33,414 nt of DNA, taken from NCBI GenBank assembly GCA_947629345.1, contig CANRDK010000006.1, positions 1 through 33,414 on the forward strand, in the 5' to 3' direction. The stretch comes from an uncultured Clostridia bacterium (GTDB lineage: Bacteria; Bacillota; Clostridia; Christensenellales; Borkfalkiaceae). Below the pieces are notes generated by a model. The model ran no database searches. It was not told the DNA's origin and saw nothing but the letters and a program-made list of their open reading frames with translations. Made by a program: the position numbers and the translations under genes. Shown here piece by piece: positions 33,405-33,414 of the stretch. Within the stretch, counting starts at the first letter, position 1; the number at the start of each line of letters is the position of its first letter.

Positions 33405-33414
33405 AATTTAGCGA

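Noticed and set aside
1-33414. Phage-defence island or prophage
   Set aside because: No integrase, phage structural or recognisable defence nuclease/toxin cassette. SbcCD is housekeeping, and the sirtuin is a class M-like stand-alone, not a SIR2-effector fusion.

Overview
This 33.4 kb window looks chromosomal and comes from a Gram-positive, Clostridia-like genome. I infer that from YlmC/YmxH, DnaD, SipW, DUF951 and YwlE-like genes; there was no database search. About half is conserved housekeeping: sbcD-sbcC, a DUF951 gene, signal peptidase I, DegV, pepF, dnaB, a tsaC/ywlE-like/rpiB run, and a tRNA-Leu(CAG). The accessory part (about 1-15 kb) carries a 5'-disrupted EFR1-type ferredoxin, a sipW + TasA-like pair, and a phosphodiesterase/SGNH/CotH-kinase lipoprotein group. 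It also carries a tandemly duplicated BspA-like LRR lipoprotein next to an unrecognised secreted protein, and a cupin-sirtuin operon divergent from an HxlR regulator. Main candidates for a second look: (1) the LRR/secreted-partner tandem, where about 1.98 kb reads as identical between flanks that have diverged and one partner is reduced to a 32-aa signal-peptide ORF; (2) the cupin + class-M-like sirtuin operon, whose promoter region shares an 11-nt motif with the hxlR promoter, where it sits in a 19-nt near-palindrome; (3) a DnaD protein ending in a DnaC/DnaI-like zinc module with no AAA+ domain; (4) DUF1538 + fused double PII-like protein + peptidase-E-like gene; (5) a possible intergenic small RNA at 12.73-12.89 kb; (6) abutting divergent promoters between dnaD-like and sbcD; (7) a family of G-rich hairpin intergenic repeats, one with a textbook G-quadruplex pattern. 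All family calls are by motif recognition.
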